Assembly: GCF_006738645.1 (NCBI RefSeq)
Contig: NZ_AP019700.1
Location: 5,328,351-5,392,350, forward strand
Reading direction: 5' to 3'
Source of the DNA: Stella humosa
GTDB lineage: Bacteria > Pseudomonadota > Alphaproteobacteria > ATCC43930 > Allostellaceae
Length of the DNA: 64,000 bases
Position 1 is the stretch's first letter; each line of letters begins with the position of its first letter. The notes below the pieces were generated by a model. It made no database searches. It had not been told where the DNA came from and saw only the letters and a program-made list of their open reading frames with translations. Below are positions 18,828 to 27,496 of this stretch, in pieces. Made by a program: the position numbers and the translations under genes.

Positions 18828-20195
18828 TCAGATGATCTCGAAGTAGCGGGCAAGCTGCCAGTCGGTGATGGCGCGCCGGGCCTGGCGTTCCTCCCACTCG
18901 CGGGTGGCGGCGAAATGGTCGACGAAGGCGTCGCCGAAGAGGCTGCGCGCGGCCTTGGACCCTTTCAGATTCTGGGCCGCGTCCCACAGCGTCGCGGGCA
19001 GGGCCAGGTGGGCTGGGGCCGCCTGCTCATAGGCGTTGCCCACCATCCGCGGCGTGGCTTCCAGCTTGTTCTCGATCCCCCACAGGCCGCTGCCGATGGC
19101 GGCCGCCAGCGCCAGGTACGGATTTCCGTCGGCGGCCGCGATCCGGTACTCGACCCGCTGCGACTTGGCGCTGCCGGGAATGACGCGGAGTGCCGTCGTG
19201 CGGTTCTCCACCCCCCAGGTGGCGCTGGTCGGCGCCCAGAAGCCCGGGATCAGGCGGGTATAGGAATTGACGGTCGGCGCCACCATGCCCAGGACCTGGG
19301 GCAGGAGCGCCTGCTGGCCGGCCACGAACTGGTGCATGGCGGCCGACATCCCATGCTCGGCCGACGGGTCGTGGAACACCGACTTGCCGTCGGCGTCGAC
19401 CAGCGAGACATGGATATGGCCGGACTGGCCGGGATAGTCGGGCGACCACTTGGCCATGAAGGTGGCCATCAGGTTGCGGCGCTGCGCCACCACCTTGGCG
19501 AAGGTCTTGAAGAGTGCGGCCTTGTCGGCCGAGGCCAGCGCGTCGTCGACGGTGATCGCCGCCTCCAGCACGCCCGGGCCGGTCTCGGTGTGCAGCCCTT
19601 CGATCGGCATGTCCATGCGCTCGCACGTATCGAGCAGCTCGTTGTAGAAGTCCGACCAGACCGAGTTTCGCAGGACCGAGTAGCCGAAATTGCCGGGCGT
19701 GATCGGCTTCAGGTTGCGATAGCCCTTCTCGCGCACCGAATCCGGCGTCTCGTCGAAGACGAAGAACTCGTATTCGACGGCGGCCTTCACCCGGTAGCCC
19801 ATGGCCTCCGCGCGATCCAGCACCCGGCGCAGCGTGCCACGCGGGCATACGGTATCGGCCGGGGCGGCGAACTCCGCCAGGAACAGCAGGCCCGGCGCCT
19901 CGAAGGGGATCTCGCGGCAGCTCTCGGGGATGATCCGCACCGGGGCATCGGGATAGGCGGTGTGCCAGCCGGTATAGGTGGTGTTGTCGTAGAGCTGGTC
20001 GTTGGAATCCCAGCCCAGGACCACGTCGCAGAAGCCGAAGCCGCTTTCCAGCGCCGACAGGAACTTCGCCCGCGACATGTACTTGCCGCGCAGCACGCCG
20101 TCGGCGTCGAAGGCGCCGACCTTCACATGCGTCAGACCGCGCGCTTCGACGATGGCCTTGGCATCGGCGGCCGTGCGAACGTCCCTGGGCTGCAT
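18828..20195 (-). CDS. glutamine synthetase family protein (gamma-glutamyl ligase type)
   Basis: A 455-residue glutamine synthetase-fold enzyme. The metal ligands EYEFFVFD, the SGHIHVSL segment and the NRTTALRVI/EYRIAAADGNPYLALAA motifs are intact. The N-terminal beta-grasp domain (THVKVGAFDADGVLRGKYM) resembles the PuuA/FluG-like branch rather than housekeeping GlnA, and the adenylylation-site context of GlnA is absent. Such enzymes attach glutamate to polyamines, ethanolamine or anilines. The neighbouring Pot-type transporter and alcohol dehydrogenase fit amine breakdown, but the substrate is not determined. A terminator-like hairpin separates it from the upstream genes. Confidence 0.88.
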   Translation of the reverse strand: MQPRDVRTAADAKAIVEARGLTHVKVGAFDADGVLRGKYMSRAKFLSALESGFGFCDVVLGWDSNDQLYDNTTYTGWHTAYPDAPVRIIPESCREIPFEAPGLLFLAEFAAPADTVCPRGTLRRVLDRAEAMGYRVKAAVEYEFFVFDETPDSVREKGYRNLKPITPGNFGYSVLRNSVWSDFYNELLDTCERMDMPIEGLHTETGPGVLEAAITVDDALASADKAALFKTFAKVVAQRRNLMATFMAKWSPDYPGQSGHIHVSLVDADGKSVFHDPSAEHGMSAAMHQFVAGQQALLPQVLGMVAPTVNSYTRLIPGFWAPTSATWGVENRTTALRVIPGSAKSQRVEYRIAAADGNPYLALAAAIGSGLWGIENKLEATPRMVGNAYEQAAPAHLALPATLWDAAQNLKGSKAARSLFGDAFVDHFAATREWEERQARRAITDWQLARYFEII

Positions 20196-20220
20196 CGCGT
20201 GTTCCCCTCATTTCCCCAAA

Positions 20221-20250
20221 TTGGCGGGCAACCCTAGGGCTGCCCGCCCA
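20221..20250 (-). terminator. strong hairpin downstream of the crotonase gene
   Basis: GGCGGGCAACCC (20223-20234) pairs with GGGCTGCCCGCC (20237-20248) with one mismatch and a two-base loop. In the direction of transcription the stem is followed by AATTTGG, a minimal T-run. It probably ends or attenuates the transporter-ligase-crotonase transcript before the glutamine-synthetase-like gene. Confidence 0.55.
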
Positions 20251-20296
20251 TTGCGACAAGACGGGACCGATGCCGGAAGGGGTGCCGGCGGCTTTC

Positions 20297-21106
20297 TCAG
20301 TCGGCGGCGTCGTTCTTGTAGAGGAAGCGGCCGACCTTCTCGCTGCCGCCGCCATGCACCAGCCGCTGCATGCGATAGAGATGCTTGGTGGCCGCCAGCG
20401 CATCCAGCTTGGTCTGGTCGATCGACCGGTAGTACGCCTCCATCTCGATGCGCACGGCCAGCGGCGGATGGCGGGCGATGCGCGCCGCGATCGCCTCGGC
20501 CTCGGCCATCACCGCGTCGCCGTCCACGACCCGGTTGACGAGGTTGTGCTTCAGCGCGTCGGCAGCCGACATCGGGTCGCCGGTCAGCAGCATCTCCATC
20601 GCCACGGTATGGGGCAGATGGCGCGACAGGCGCGACGAGCCGCCGGCGCCGCCCATGCCGTAGGCGATCTCGGGGAAGCCGAACTTGGCGTCGTCGGAGG
20701 CCACGCGGATGTCGGTTAGGTGCAGGAGGTAGATCATGCCCTGGCCCAGGCAGTAGCCCCGGACCGCGGCGATGATCGGCTTGTAGCGTTCCAGCGCCAG
20801 GACGTCGCGCGACCAGGCGAAGGTCTGCGGGTCCTCTTCCTCGACGCGATGCTTGGGCCACAGATGGGCCGCCATCTCTTCGGCCGGGGTCTCGAACTTG
20901 GCATAGGGCGTCTTGATGTCGTCGCCGGCCGAGAAGGCCCGCTCGCCCGCCCCGGTCATGATGCCCACCCGGATGTCCTCGTCGGCGAGGAAATCCAGCA
21001 TCGTGTGGTACATCTGCTTGTGGATGGACGGCGTCATCGGGTTCACCGATCCGTTGCGGATCGTGAAATAGGCGACGTGGCCCTTCTTCTCGTATTCGAG
21101 CGGCAT
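20297..21106 (-). CDS. enoyl-CoA hydratase/isomerase family protein (crotonase)
   Basis: A 269-residue crotonase. The first oxyanion-hole region is GERAFSAGDDIKTPYA, the second ALERYKPIIAAVRGYCLGQGM. The FGFPEIAYGMGGAGG segment carries one of the two catalytic glutamates of hydratases (PE), while the position of the other is Asp (ASDDAKFG). This suggests a non-standard member, perhaps a hydratase-lyase, isomerase or hydrolase rather than a fatty-acid hydratase. It follows the acyl-CoA ligase by 18 bases, so the pair probably acts on the same CoA ester. Confidence 0.88.
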   Translation of the reverse strand: MPLEYEKKGHVAYFTIRNGSVNPMTPSIHKQMYHTMLDFLADEDIRVGIMTGAGERAFSAGDDIKTPYAKFETPAEEMAAHLWPKHRVEEEDPQTFAWSRDVLALERYKPIIAAVRGYCLGQGMIYLLHLTDIRVASDDAKFGFPEIAYGMGGAGGSSRLSRHLPHTVAMEMLLTGDPMSAADALKHNLVNRVVDGDAVMAEAEAIAARIARHPPLAVRIEMEAYYRSIDQTKLDALAATKHLYRMQRLVHGGGSEKVGRFLYKNDAAD

Positions 21107-21124
21107 GATCCGTCTCCTTAAGGT

Positions 21125-22747
21125 TCAGCGCCAGACGCCGTCGACGCGGTCGTAGCTGTCGGCGCGCAGGTCGGGCTTCTCGTCGACGAGACGCTGCTTG
21201 GCGATCTTCTCCGACGGGGTCTTGGGCAGGCTGTCGCGATATTCCAGGTAGCGGGGCACCTTGAACTTCGCCAGGCGTGCCTCGCAGTGGGCGAAGAAGC
21301 GCTCCGGCGACACCGCCGACCGGTCGACCCCCGGCTTCAGCACGATGTAGGCCTTCACCTCCTGCCCGCGGCGGGAGTCCGGCACGCCCACGGCCGCGGC
21401 CTCGGCGATCTCGTCGATCTCGCGCATCACCGCCTCCAGCTCGCGGGCGGCGATGTTCTCGCCCGAGCGGCGGATCATGTCCTTCACCCGGCCGACGATG
21501 TAGTGGAAGCCTTTCTCGTCCTTGCGGAACAGGTCGCCGGTGCGGAACCAGCCATCGCGGAAGCTGGCGGCGTTGGCTTCCGGCTTGCGGTAGTAGCCGA
21601 GCAGGATGCCGGGCCCGCGGATGCAGAGCTCGCCGATCTCGCCCACCGGGACCTCGTTGCCCGCCTCGTCGCAGACCTTGGCCTCGCGATAGGGCGAGGG
21701 CACGCCGCAGGCGCCCGACCCCACCATGTCCGTCGCCTCGCGCGGCATGAAGAGGGCCGACCCCACCTCGGTCATGCCGAAGGATTCGCGCGCGATCATG
21801 CCGAAGCGCTTTTCGAGATCGGCATGGGCCTGCTTGGCCAGACCGAAGACCGAGACGCGCTTCAGCTTGTTCTGCCGGTCGAGGGGGCTGGGCGGCTCCT
21901 TGTCGACGACGCCGGGGAAGAGGCAGTACTCGATGTCGTAGGCGCGCACCCAGTCCATGAAGCGGCTGGAGCTGGCGCGCCGCGCGACGAAGACCTGGCC
22001 GTCGCTGTACATCGCCATCAGCAGCAGCCACTGCGGGTCCATGTAGTAGTAGGGCTGCGCCACCAGGATGCGCCGGCACTCGTCCTCGCCGCGCATCGCC
22101 GCCACCTTGCCCAGCGTCAGCCAGTAGCGGTGGGTCAGCATGCAGCCCTTGGGGAAGCCCGTGGTGCCCGAGGTGTACTGGATGTTCATCAGGTCATCGA
22201 GCTTGGGCTGGGGCCACGGACCCGGATGGTCCGGCGCTTCGGCCAACAGGCTCGCGACCGCCCGCCCGCGCGAACCGTCGCCGCCCAGCACCAGGACATG
22301 ATCGGCATCCAGCACCGGCGTCTCGGCCGTCATCTGGTCGAGCGTCGCCAGGCACGAGGCGTCGATGACGAGGAAGCTCGCCTCGGAATCGGTCAGGACA
22401 TAGTGCAGTTCGCGCGCGGTGTAGCCGATGTTGATCGGCACCATGACCGCACCCAGGCGCGCCAGCGCCAGCCAGGTCGTCGGGAATTCCGGCACGTTCG
22501 GCAGCATCACGCCGACATGGGTGCCCTGGCGCACGCCGGCATGGTGAAGGGCGGACGCCATGCGGTCGATCGCCGTCTTGGCCTCGGCATATGTGGCCGT
22601 GCGGCTGTCGTCGAAGAAGGTCCACAGGGTGGCGCCGCCGTTGCGCGCGACCGCCTCGTCGATGAAGGCGCCGAGGTTGGGCGCGAACGGCGTCGCCTCG
22701 ATGCGCGCCCGGAGCTGGGCCACATGTTCGAGCAGGGACTGGCTCAA
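21125..22747 (-). CDS. acyl-CoA ligase (AMP-binding family)
   Basis: A 540-residue ANL-superfamily CoA ligase. The phosphate loop IQYTSGTTGFPKGC, the RESFGMTEVGS motif, the GWFRTGDLFRKDEKGFHYIVGR hinge and the C-terminal lysine in LPKTPSEKIAKQ are intact. Overall it resembles crotonobetaine/carnitine- and aromatic-acid-CoA ligases (ATP-dependent acyl-CoA synthetase). It is downstream of a Pot-type ABC importer and upstream of a crotonase, so it likely activates an imported carboxylic acid. The spacing of 31 bases from the permease gene suggests one transcript. The acid is unknown. Confidence 0.9.
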   Translation of the reverse strand: MSQSLLEHVAQLRARIEATPFAPNLGAFIDEAVARNGGATLWTFFDDSRTATYAEAKTAIDRMASALHHAGVRQGTHVGVMLPNVPEFPTTWLALARLGAVMVPINIGYTARELHYVLTDSEASFLVIDASCLATLDQMTAETPVLDADHVLVLGGDGSRGRAVASLLAEAPDHPGPWPQPKLDDLMNIQYTSGTTGFPKGCMLTHRYWLTLGKVAAMRGEDECRRILVAQPYYYMDPQWLLLMAMYSDGQVFVARRASSSRFMDWVRAYDIEYCLFPGVVDKEPPSPLDRQNKLKRVSVFGLAKQAHADLEKRFGMIARESFGMTEVGSALFMPREATDMVGSGACGVPSPYREAKVCDEAGNEVPVGEIGELCIRGPGILLGYYRKPEANAASFRDGWFRTGDLFRKDEKGFHYIVGRVKDMIRRSGENIAARELEAVMREIDEIAEAAAVGVPDSRRGQEVKAYIVLKPGVDRSAVSPERFFAHCEARLAKFKVPRYLEYRDSLPKTPSEKIAKQRLVDEKPDLRADSYDRVDGVWR

Positions 22748-22778
22748 GGTAGGCTCTCCTGAAGGTGCCGCTGGGGCC

Positions 22779-23561
22779 TCAGTTGCCGTAGCGGCGGACG
22801 TTGCGTTGGCGGAAATACTCGGCCACGCCCATGCCGACGACGCTGACCACGATCAGCATCGTGGCCGCCGCGGCGACGGTGGGGTCGAGCCGGAGCATGA
22901 GGTCGGTCCAGATGCGCACCGGCAGGGTCTGCAGGCCGCCCGAGACGAAGAGCGTGATGATCAGTTCGTCGAAGGACGCGAAGAACGCCAGCAGCGAGGA
23001 GGCGAACATCGACGGCCCGAGATAGGGCAGTGTCACGCTGAAGAAGGCGCGCAACGGCCCCGCCCCCAGCACGCGGGCCGCGCGCTCCAGCGTCGTGTCG
23101 AAGCTGCGCAGCGAGGAGGAGACGATCAGCACGACGTAGGGGAGCGCCACCACGGCATGGGCGAAGATCAGGGCCGGCACGCTGTCGACCCACTTCCAGC
23201 GCAGGAAGACGATGAAGAGCGCCAGCGCCAGGATCACGGTCGGGATGATCAGCGGCGCCACCAGCAGGGCGTGCAGCACGCGCCGGCCGGGGAAGTTGCC
23301 GCGCACGATGGCGACCGAGGCCAGGGTGCCCACCACCAGGGCCACCAGCGTCGCCCCAATGCCGACCTTGAAGCTGAGCAGGGTGGCGTTGACCCAGCTC
23401 GCATCGACGAAGAACTCGCGATACCAGCGCATCGAGATGTGCTTGGGCGGGAATTCCAGGAACTGGCTGTCGGTCAGCGAGATCGGCACCAACAAGACCA
23501 GCGGCATCACCAGGAAGGCGACGGCGATGGCGAAATAGACGCCCAGCAGGAAGCGGGTCAT
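22779..23561 (-). CDS. ABC transporter permease (PotC-like)
   Basis: A 260-residue inner-membrane permease with six predicted helices and the BPD permease EAA loop (ERAARVLGAGPLRAFFSVTLPYL). It belongs to the spermidine/putrescine PotC group. It pairs with the PotB-like permease immediately upstream (19 bases apart), the substrate-binding protein and the ATPase to form a full importer. The polyamine label is only the family name; the neighbours suggest a carboxylate or amine acid. Confidence 0.9.
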   Translation of the reverse strand: MTRFLLGVYFAIAVAFLVMPLVLLVPISLTDSQFLEFPPKHISMRWYREFFVDASWVNATLLSFKVGIGATLVALVVGTLASVAIVRGNFPGRRVLHALLVAPLIIPTVILALALFIVFLRWKWVDSVPALIFAHAVVALPYVVLIVSSSLRSFDTTLERAARVLGAGPLRAFFSVTLPYLGPSMFASSLLAFFASFDELIITLFVSGGLQTLPVRIWTDLMLRLDPTVAAAATMLIVVSVVGMGVAEYFRQRNVRRYGN

Positions 23562-23579
23562 GGCAGCGTCCCCCTGCGC

Positions 23580-24410
23580 TCAGCCGTGCAGCCGGCGCTC
23601 GGGCGCCACGAGGCGGAAGAGCCCGAGCAGGATCAGCGTCGCCGCCAGCAGGACCAGCGCCAGCGCCGAGGCGAAGCTCCAGTTCAGGGTCTGGTGGACC
23701 TCGAAGTCGATCAGGTTGGCCAGCATGATGTTGCGCCGGCCGCCCAGCAGTGCCGGGGTAACGTAGAATCCCAGCGACAGGATGAAGCAGATGATGGCGC
23801 CGGCCGCCGCCCCGCCGATGCTCATGGGGAAGAACACCCGCAGGAAGGCCTTGAAGGGGGTGGCGCCCAGGGTGCGCGCGGCCCGCACGAGCTGCGGGTC
23901 GATCTCCACCATCGAGGCAAAGCAGGTGAGGATCACGATCGGCAGCAGGATCTGCACCATGGCGAGATGGACGGCAAAGCCGGTGAAGAGCATCTGCACG
24001 GGCTCGTCGACGATGCCCAGGCCCAGCATGGCGTTGTTCACCAGGCCCTCGCGCCCGAGCAGCACCATCCAGGTGTAGGTGCGGATGAGCACGCTGATCC
24101 AGAACGGCAGCAGGATCAGGTAGAGGAAGAAGGCGCGCCAGCGCTTGGACATGGTCGCCAGGAAGTAGGCCAGCGGATAGCCCAGCACGCAGCAGAGCGC
24201 CGTCACGGACAAGGCCAGGACGAAGGTCCGCCGCATGACGATGGAAGCGACCGGCGAGGTCATCAGCTTCTCGACCGATTCCAGCGTGAAGCCGGGGTTG
24301 AAGATGCTCTGCTTCATCACCCCGAACAGCGGGAACAGGAAGAGCAGCCCGATGAGCGCCACCGCGGGCCCGAGCAGGATGGCCAGCTGGTAGGAGCGGC
24401 GACGGCTCAT
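23580..24410 (-). CDS. ABC transporter permease (PotB-like)
   Basis: A 276-residue permease with six helices and an EAA loop (VRAARTLGATPFKAFLRVFFPMSIGG). The ATG at 24410 was chosen because a GGAAGGA ribosome site lies nine bases upstream and homologues start at MSRRRSYQ; a longer in-frame form would read into the binding-protein gene. It is the first permease of the heterodimeric Pot-type importer and is separated by 50 bases from the binding-protein gene. Confidence 0.9.
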   Translation of the reverse strand: MSRRRSYQLAILLGPAVALIGLLFLFPLFGVMKQSIFNPGFTLESVEKLMTSPVASIVMRRTFVLALSVTALCCVLGYPLAYFLATMSKRWRAFFLYLILLPFWISVLIRTYTWMVLLGREGLVNNAMLGLGIVDEPVQMLFTGFAVHLAMVQILLPIVILTCFASMVEIDPQLVRAARTLGATPFKAFLRVFFPMSIGGAAAGAIICFILSLGFYVTPALLGGRRNIMLANLIDFEVHQTLNWSFASALALVLLAATLILLGLFRLVAPERRLHG

Positions 24411-24460
24411 CGGACTCGTGTCCTTCCGGTCGGGACTGGCGGGCTGGCGGGACTGGCGGG

Positions 24461-25507
24461 CTACTGCAGCAGCCAGGCGTTCCAGCGCTCGGTCAGCGGC
24501 GCGCGCTGGGCGGCCCACCATTCCGGATTGAACTGGAACTGCACGGCGACGTTGTCGGGATGGATCGGCAGGTCGCGCGCCACTTCCGGCGTCAGGCGCT
24601 CGATCAGGCCGGGCACGAAGCCGGGATAGGGCACCTCGGAGACGAACTTCTCACCCTTCTCGGGGTCGAGGCGGGTGCGCATGTACATCATCGCCTCCTT
24701 GGGGAACTTGGCGCCCTTGGGGATGCCCCAGTAGGAGAGCTGGAGCGAACCGCCGGCATAGTTGATGGCGACCGGGCGGCCTTCCTTGCGCAGCGGCGAG
24801 ATACGGCCGTTCCACACCGACGTCATCACCACCTCGCCGTCGATCAGCAACTGGACGTGCTGGGCACCGGTCGTCCACCAGACGGTGACCTTGTCCTTGA
24901 TCTGGTCGAGCTTCTTGAAGGCGCGCTCGACATCGAGCGGATAGAGCTTGTCGGGGGCGACGCCATCGGCCAGCAGCGCGAATTCGAGATTGCCGACGGG
25001 CGAGTTCTGCAGGGCGCGCGGGCCGGGGAAGCCCTTCACGTTCCAGAAGTCGGCCCAGCTCTTGGGCTCCTTGCCGGCGGCGAACTTGTCGGTGCGGTAG
25101 GCCAGCACGGTCGAGAAGGTCGAGGTGACCATCGCGTTCGGCCGCTTGGCGATCTCCGGCAGCTTGTTGTCCGGGTCGACGAACTTCCAGTCGACCGGCT
25201 GCAGCCAGCCGCCCTTGGTCGCCTCGATCACGTCGGAGCCGCCGAGTTCGGTCATGTCCCACTCGACATTGCCGGACTCGACCATCGCCTTCAGCTTGGG
25301 CAGGCTGACGGGGGCGGTCGCCCGCACCTTCACGCCCGTCTCCTTGAAGAAGGGTTCCTCGTAGACCTTGGTGATGGTGGTGGCCAGCGCGCCGCCCGAC
25401 CCGTTGACCGTGATCGTGACCTGGGCGGCGGCAGGGCCGGCCAGGATTGCGACCGCGCCGGCGGCGGCGATGCCGGTGGCGAAGCTGCGGCGGGAGATGC
25501 TGGTCAT
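24461..25507 (-). CDS. periplasmic substrate-binding protein (PotD/FbpA type, Tat-like signal)
   Basis: A 348-residue solute-binding protein of family 1/PotD type. The N-terminus TSISRRSFATGIAAAGAVAILAG (in part) has a twin-arginine SRRSF motif, so export may be by Tat, with cleavage after AAAQ-like residues near 29. The mature protein starts VTITVNGSGGALATTITKVYEEPF, a recognisable binding-protein first strand. A GAGGAGAA ribosome site precedes the ATG at 25507. Tat export would imply folding or cofactor acquisition in the cytoplasm, or simple family inheritance. Ligand unknown. Confidence 0.88.
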   Translation of the reverse strand: MTSISRRSFATGIAAAGAVAILAGPAAAQVTITVNGSGGALATTITKVYEEPFFKETGVKVRATAPVSLPKLKAMVESGNVEWDMTELGGSDVIEATKGGWLQPVDWKFVDPDNKLPEIAKRPNAMVTSTFSTVLAYRTDKFAAGKEPKSWADFWNVKGFPGPRALQNSPVGNLEFALLADGVAPDKLYPLDVERAFKKLDQIKDKVTVWWTTGAQHVQLLIDGEVVMTSVWNGRISPLRKEGRPVAINYAGGSLQLSYWGIPKGAKFPKEAMMYMRTRLDPEKGEKFVSEVPYPGFVPGLIERLTPEVARDLPIHPDNVAVQFQFNPEWWAAQRAPLTERWNAWLLQ

Positions 25508-25565
25508 GCTCGGATTCTCCTCGTCTCGATGGCGGATGGGGTCGGTGCGAACGCGAAGACTGTGC

Positions 25566-26633
25566 TCAGGCGGCGAGAAAGACGATGTCGCCGGGCTCGA
25601 TCGTGAAGGCGACGCGGGCGCCGATGGCATGCGCGCCGCCGCCCGGCTCGCGCCGCTGGGCGAAGAGCAGGCTGGCACCGGCGTCGCAGCGGGCAGCGTA
25701 GCGCACCACGTCGCCCAGGAAGATGACGTCGGTGATCGTGCCCATGACCGGTCCGTTGCCGCCCGGCACCGCGCGCAGGATCTCCGGCCGCAATGCTGCA
25801 AAGCGGGCATCAGCGGGGGCAGCCGCGGCGACCGGGCCGATGCCTTCCAGCATCGTCGCGCCGCCGGCGTCGCGGCCGACCGCGACCACGTTGTTGACAC
25901 CGATGAACTCCGCCACGAAGCGGGTCGTGGGCGCGTCGTAGATTTCCTTGGGCGTGCCGACCTGCAGCACGCGGCCCTTGTCCATCACGACGATGCGGTC
26001 GGACAGCGTCAGTGCCTCGCCCTGGTCGTGGGTGACGTAGATCACGGTGCAGCCGATCTGGCGCTGGAACTGCTTGATCTCGAGCTGCATCGCCTCGCGC
26101 AGCTTGAGATCGAGCGCGCCCAGCGGCTCGTCCATCAGCAGCACCCGCGGCTCGAAGACGATGGCGCGCGCGAATGCCACCCGCTGCTTCTGCCCGCCCG
26201 ACAACTGGTGGGGCATGCGGCGCCCGTACTCGGCCAGCCGCACCAGGTCGAGCGCCTGCTGGGCGGTCGTGCGCGCCTGGCGCCGTGCGACGCCGCGCAT
26301 GCGCAACGGGAAGGCGATGTTGTCGAGAACGTCGAGATGGGGGAAGAGCGAGTAGTTCTGGAACACCATGCCGATGTTCCGCTTCTCGGTCGGCAGGTCC
26401 GAGATCGAGACGCCGCCGATGGCGATGTGGCCCGAGCTCATCTCGATGAAGCCGGCCAGCGCGTTCAGCGCCGTCGTCTTGCCCGAGCCGGACGGCCCGA
26501 GCAGCGTCAGGAACTCGCCCGCCGCGACCTCGAGGCTGAAATCCTCGAGCGCCACGGTCGTGCCATAGACCTGGCGAAGGCCGCGAAACACGACGGAGGC
26601 ACCCTTCGTCGTACCATTGCCGGCCTGTTGCAT
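25566..26633 (-). CDS. ABC transporter ATP-binding protein (PotA-like)
   Basis: A 355-residue importer ATPase: Walker A LGPSGSGKTT, Q-loop GMVFQNYSLFPHLDV, signature LSGGQKQRVAFARA, Walker B VLLMDEPLGALD, and a C-terminal TOBE domain (ILRAVPGGNGPVMGTITDVIFLGDVVRYAAR in part). It leads the minus-strand transporter operon and starts 32 bases downstream of a candidate promoter overlapped by a dyad. It energises the PotB/PotC-like permeases. Confidence 0.95.
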   Translation of the reverse strand: MQQAGNGTTKGASVVFRGLRQVYGTTVALEDFSLEVAAGEFLTLLGPSGSGKTTALNALAGFIEMSSGHIAIGGVSISDLPTEKRNIGMVFQNYSLFPHLDVLDNIAFPLRMRGVARRQARTTAQQALDLVRLAEYGRRMPHQLSGGQKQRVAFARAIVFEPRVLLMDEPLGALDLKLREAMQLEIKQFQRQIGCTVIYVTHDQGEALTLSDRIVVMDKGRVLQVGTPKEIYDAPTTRFVAEFIGVNNVVAVGRDAGGATMLEGIGPVAAAAPADARFAALRPEILRAVPGGNGPVMGTITDVIFLGDVVRYAARCDAGASLLFAQRREPGGGAHAIGARVAFTIEPGDIVFLAA

Positions 26634-26671
26634 CGCGCCTCGGCCCCTTCCCGGAAGTCAGCGGTCGGGGA

Positions 26672-26722
26672 AAAGTGACGAGTGCGTCATTTCTTGTCAA
26701 CGGGCGTTCGCTGGTGCATTGA
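26672..26722. promoter_or_regulatory. divergent promoter pair with embedded operator-like dyad
   Basis: On the minus strand TTGACA (26695-26700) is followed after 17 bases by CACTTT (26672-26677), facing the ATPase gene. On the plus strand TTGTCA (26694-26699) is followed after 17 bases by CATTGA (26717-26722), facing the TetR gene. The two -35 boxes share the same bases. A dyad TGACG-AGTG-CGTCA (26676-26689, extendable to 20 bases with one mismatch) sits in the spacer of the minus-strand promoter. This is the expected layout for TetR control of both genes. Confidence 0.55.
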
Positions 26723-26746
26723 AAGATTGCCCGGCATGGAGGTTTT

Positions 26747-27496
26747 ATGGCCGTCGTCGACTACGCCCAGCATCTGGCCCGGCGGCTTGCCGAGCAGGCG
26801 GGTGCCCGCAAGGTTGAGCGCACGCGCCTGCGCCTGGAGATCGCCACGGCCGAGTTGCTGGCAGAGTGGAGCTACGGCCGGCTGACGGTCGACGACATCA
26901 CCGCCCGGGCCGGCCTCGCCCACGGCACGTTCTATCGCTACTACGCCGGCAAGCACGAGATCGTGCTGGCGGTGCTGCAAGGATTCCTGGGCTCGATCCG
27001 CGGCATGCGCCCGTCCCTGTCGAAAGTGGCCGACCCGCGGGTCGCCATCCACGCGGCCAACCGCCACTATGTCGAGGTCTATCGCCAGAATATCGGCCTG
27101 ATGCGCTGCCTGCTGACCTTGCGCACCGACGACCCGCTGGTGGCCGAGATCGGCAGCCGGGCGGACGCCGGCCTGACGACACGGGTGATCCGCAGTCTGG
27201 AGCGCTTCGGGGCCCCCGTCGCCAGTCTGCCGTTGCGCCAGCAGGAGCTGCTGATCCACGCCGTGATCGGCACGGTCGATGCGCTGCTGCGCAAGGTCTA
27301 TGGCGCAGCCGAACCGCCGCTCGCGCGCTTCGCCGACGATCCCGAAGCCATCACCGAGGCCCTGACCGACGTCTGGGTGCGCGCACTCTACGCCCCCTCG
27401 CCGACACTGGCGGGAACCCCGTCGGCGACTACCGTTTCCGCCAGCGCTGGGTCCGCCGCAGCAGCACCCCGGAAACGAGCGTCTCGGCCAGCTTGA
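26747..27496 (+). CDS. TetR family transcriptional regulator
   Basis: A 249-residue TetR regulator with the helix-turn-helix at about residues 32-75 (LTVDDITARAGLAHGTFYRYYAGKHEIVLAVL in part). A GGAGG ribosome site precedes the ATG at 26747 by five bases. It is divergent from the Pot-type transporter operon, which it probably represses until a CoA ester or the imported compound binds. The last 35 residues are low-complexity (TPSATTVSASAGSAAAAPRK) and lie antisense to the end of the opposite permease gene; they look like a read-through extension rather than a domain. Confidence 0.93.
   Translation: MAVVDYAQHLARRLAEQAGARKVERTRLRLEIATAELLAEWSYGRLTVDDITARAGLAHGTFYRYYAGKHEIVLAVLQGFLGSIRGMRPSLSKVADPRVAIHAANRHYVEVYRQNIGLMRCLLTLRTDDPLVAEIGSRADAGLTTRVIRSLERFGAPVASLPLRQQELLIHAVIGTVDALLRKVYGAAEPPLARFADDPEAITEALTDVWVRALYAPSPTLAGTPSATTVSASAGSAAAAPRKRASRPA

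Noticed and set aside
22560-24629. A 689-codon plus-strand open frame over the CoA ligase and permeases.
   Set aside because: Dominated by Arg, Gln, His and Asp repeats without a family, antisense to well-conserved permeases.
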